DNA of 64,000 nt from Parachryseolinea silvisoli (lineage in GTDB: Bacteria > Bacteroidota > Bacteroidia > Cytophagales > Cyclobacteriaceae), in assembly GCF_021190955.1 (NCBI RefSeq), contig NZ_JAIOAO010000002.1:372001-436000 (forward strand). The letters are read 5' to 3'. Below the pieces are notes generated by a model. It was not told where the DNA came from. It did not search any database and was given only the letters and a program-made list of their open reading frames with translations. The position numbers and the translations under genes were made by a program. The number at the start of each line of letters is the position of its first letter. The stretch's first letter is position 1. Positions 63,926 to 64,000 of this stretch are shown here, in pieces.

Positions 63926-64000
63926 ATGAAAACAGCAATCTTTAAGTCAATGCTATTTTTTGCCGTGGTGTTGGTATGCTTTACCGCGTGTAAAGATCGC
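63926..64000 (+). CDS. Start of a lipoprotein gene (partial), possibly DUF1573
   Basis: Twenty-five codons are visible: a signal (MKTAIFKSMLFFAVVLVCF) and lipobox ending in Cys22 (FTACKDR). The rest is cut by the window end. After nusB, Bacteroidota often carry a DUF1573 lipoprotein, then yajC; the family cannot be confirmed from the signal alone. Confidence 0.6.
   Translation, partial: MKTAIFKSMLFFAVVLVCFTACKDR

Overview
The window is ordinary-looking chromosome of a Bacteroidota bacterium, most probably of the Cytophagales (inference). The evidence is the type IX secretion/gliding set porP-gldK-gldL-gldM-gldN plus a SprE/PorW-like lipoprotein, the Bacteroidota families DUF4270 and DUF4271, a bacilliredoxin-like YtxJ, a fused E1 alpha/beta dehydrogenase, and repeated TAnnTTTG (-7) promoter elements with few recognisable Shine-Dalgarno sites. 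I see no rRNA, tRNA, CRISPR array, insertion sequence, prophage or integrase. Coding density is high. The only stretch over 300 bases without a gene is 45153-45470.

Layout. 1-2 kb: the end of a probable MarR regulator, then a pirin / nitroreductase / OsmC operon behind two palindromes. 2-8.6 kb: panC-panD-flippase-like operon (minus) divergent from a degenerate glycogen-synthase-like gene, a DUF4270 lipoprotein and glmS. 8.6-15.4 kb: a short 3-hydroxyacyl-CoA dehydrogenase-like protein, RidA, gltX, an M14 carboxypeptidase, an AIM24-family protein and an alanine-dehydrogenase-fold oxidoreductase. 15.4-16.8 kb: a UbiA-like membrane protein overlapping a methyltransferase. 16.9-23.9 kb (minus): M23 peptidase, bactofilin, AtpZ, an AtpI-like protein and atpBEFHAG; the beta and epsilon genes are absent. 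24.1-30.8 kb: SprE/PorW-like, PBP1A and uvrC. 30.8-36.5 kb (minus): the porP-gldKLMN cluster. 36.6-40.2 kb: hemD, DUF4271, hemW and a small helical protein. 40.2-45.2 kb (minus): a LytS/LytTR two-component pair, a small membrane protein and uvrA. 45.2-49.3 kb: an 11-bp-phased CTAG array, an outer-membrane-type protein, a second OsmC protein, YtxJ and a very basic repeat protein. 49.4-54.5 kb: E1 dehydrogenase and a propeller-type sensor kinase. 54.5-60.9 kb: an M16 peptidase, then two ABC half-exporters facing each other around two tandem paralogous envelope proteins. 61-64 kb: leucine-type dehydrogenase, a long NusB, a YtxH protein and the start of a lipoprotein.

The genes serve mainly envelope biology (type IX secretion motor, peptidoglycan synthesis and remodelling, export), energy conversion, cofactor synthesis (pantothenate, heme), thiol/oxidative stress and DNA repair. 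No wholly new multi-gene system is evident. The least explained items are the CTAG array, the 41-residue-repeat basic protein, the degenerate glycogen-synthase-like protein next to panC, the UbiA-like/methyltransferase pair, and the convergently encoded ABC pair whose Walker B motifs predict one canonical and one degenerate ATPase site.
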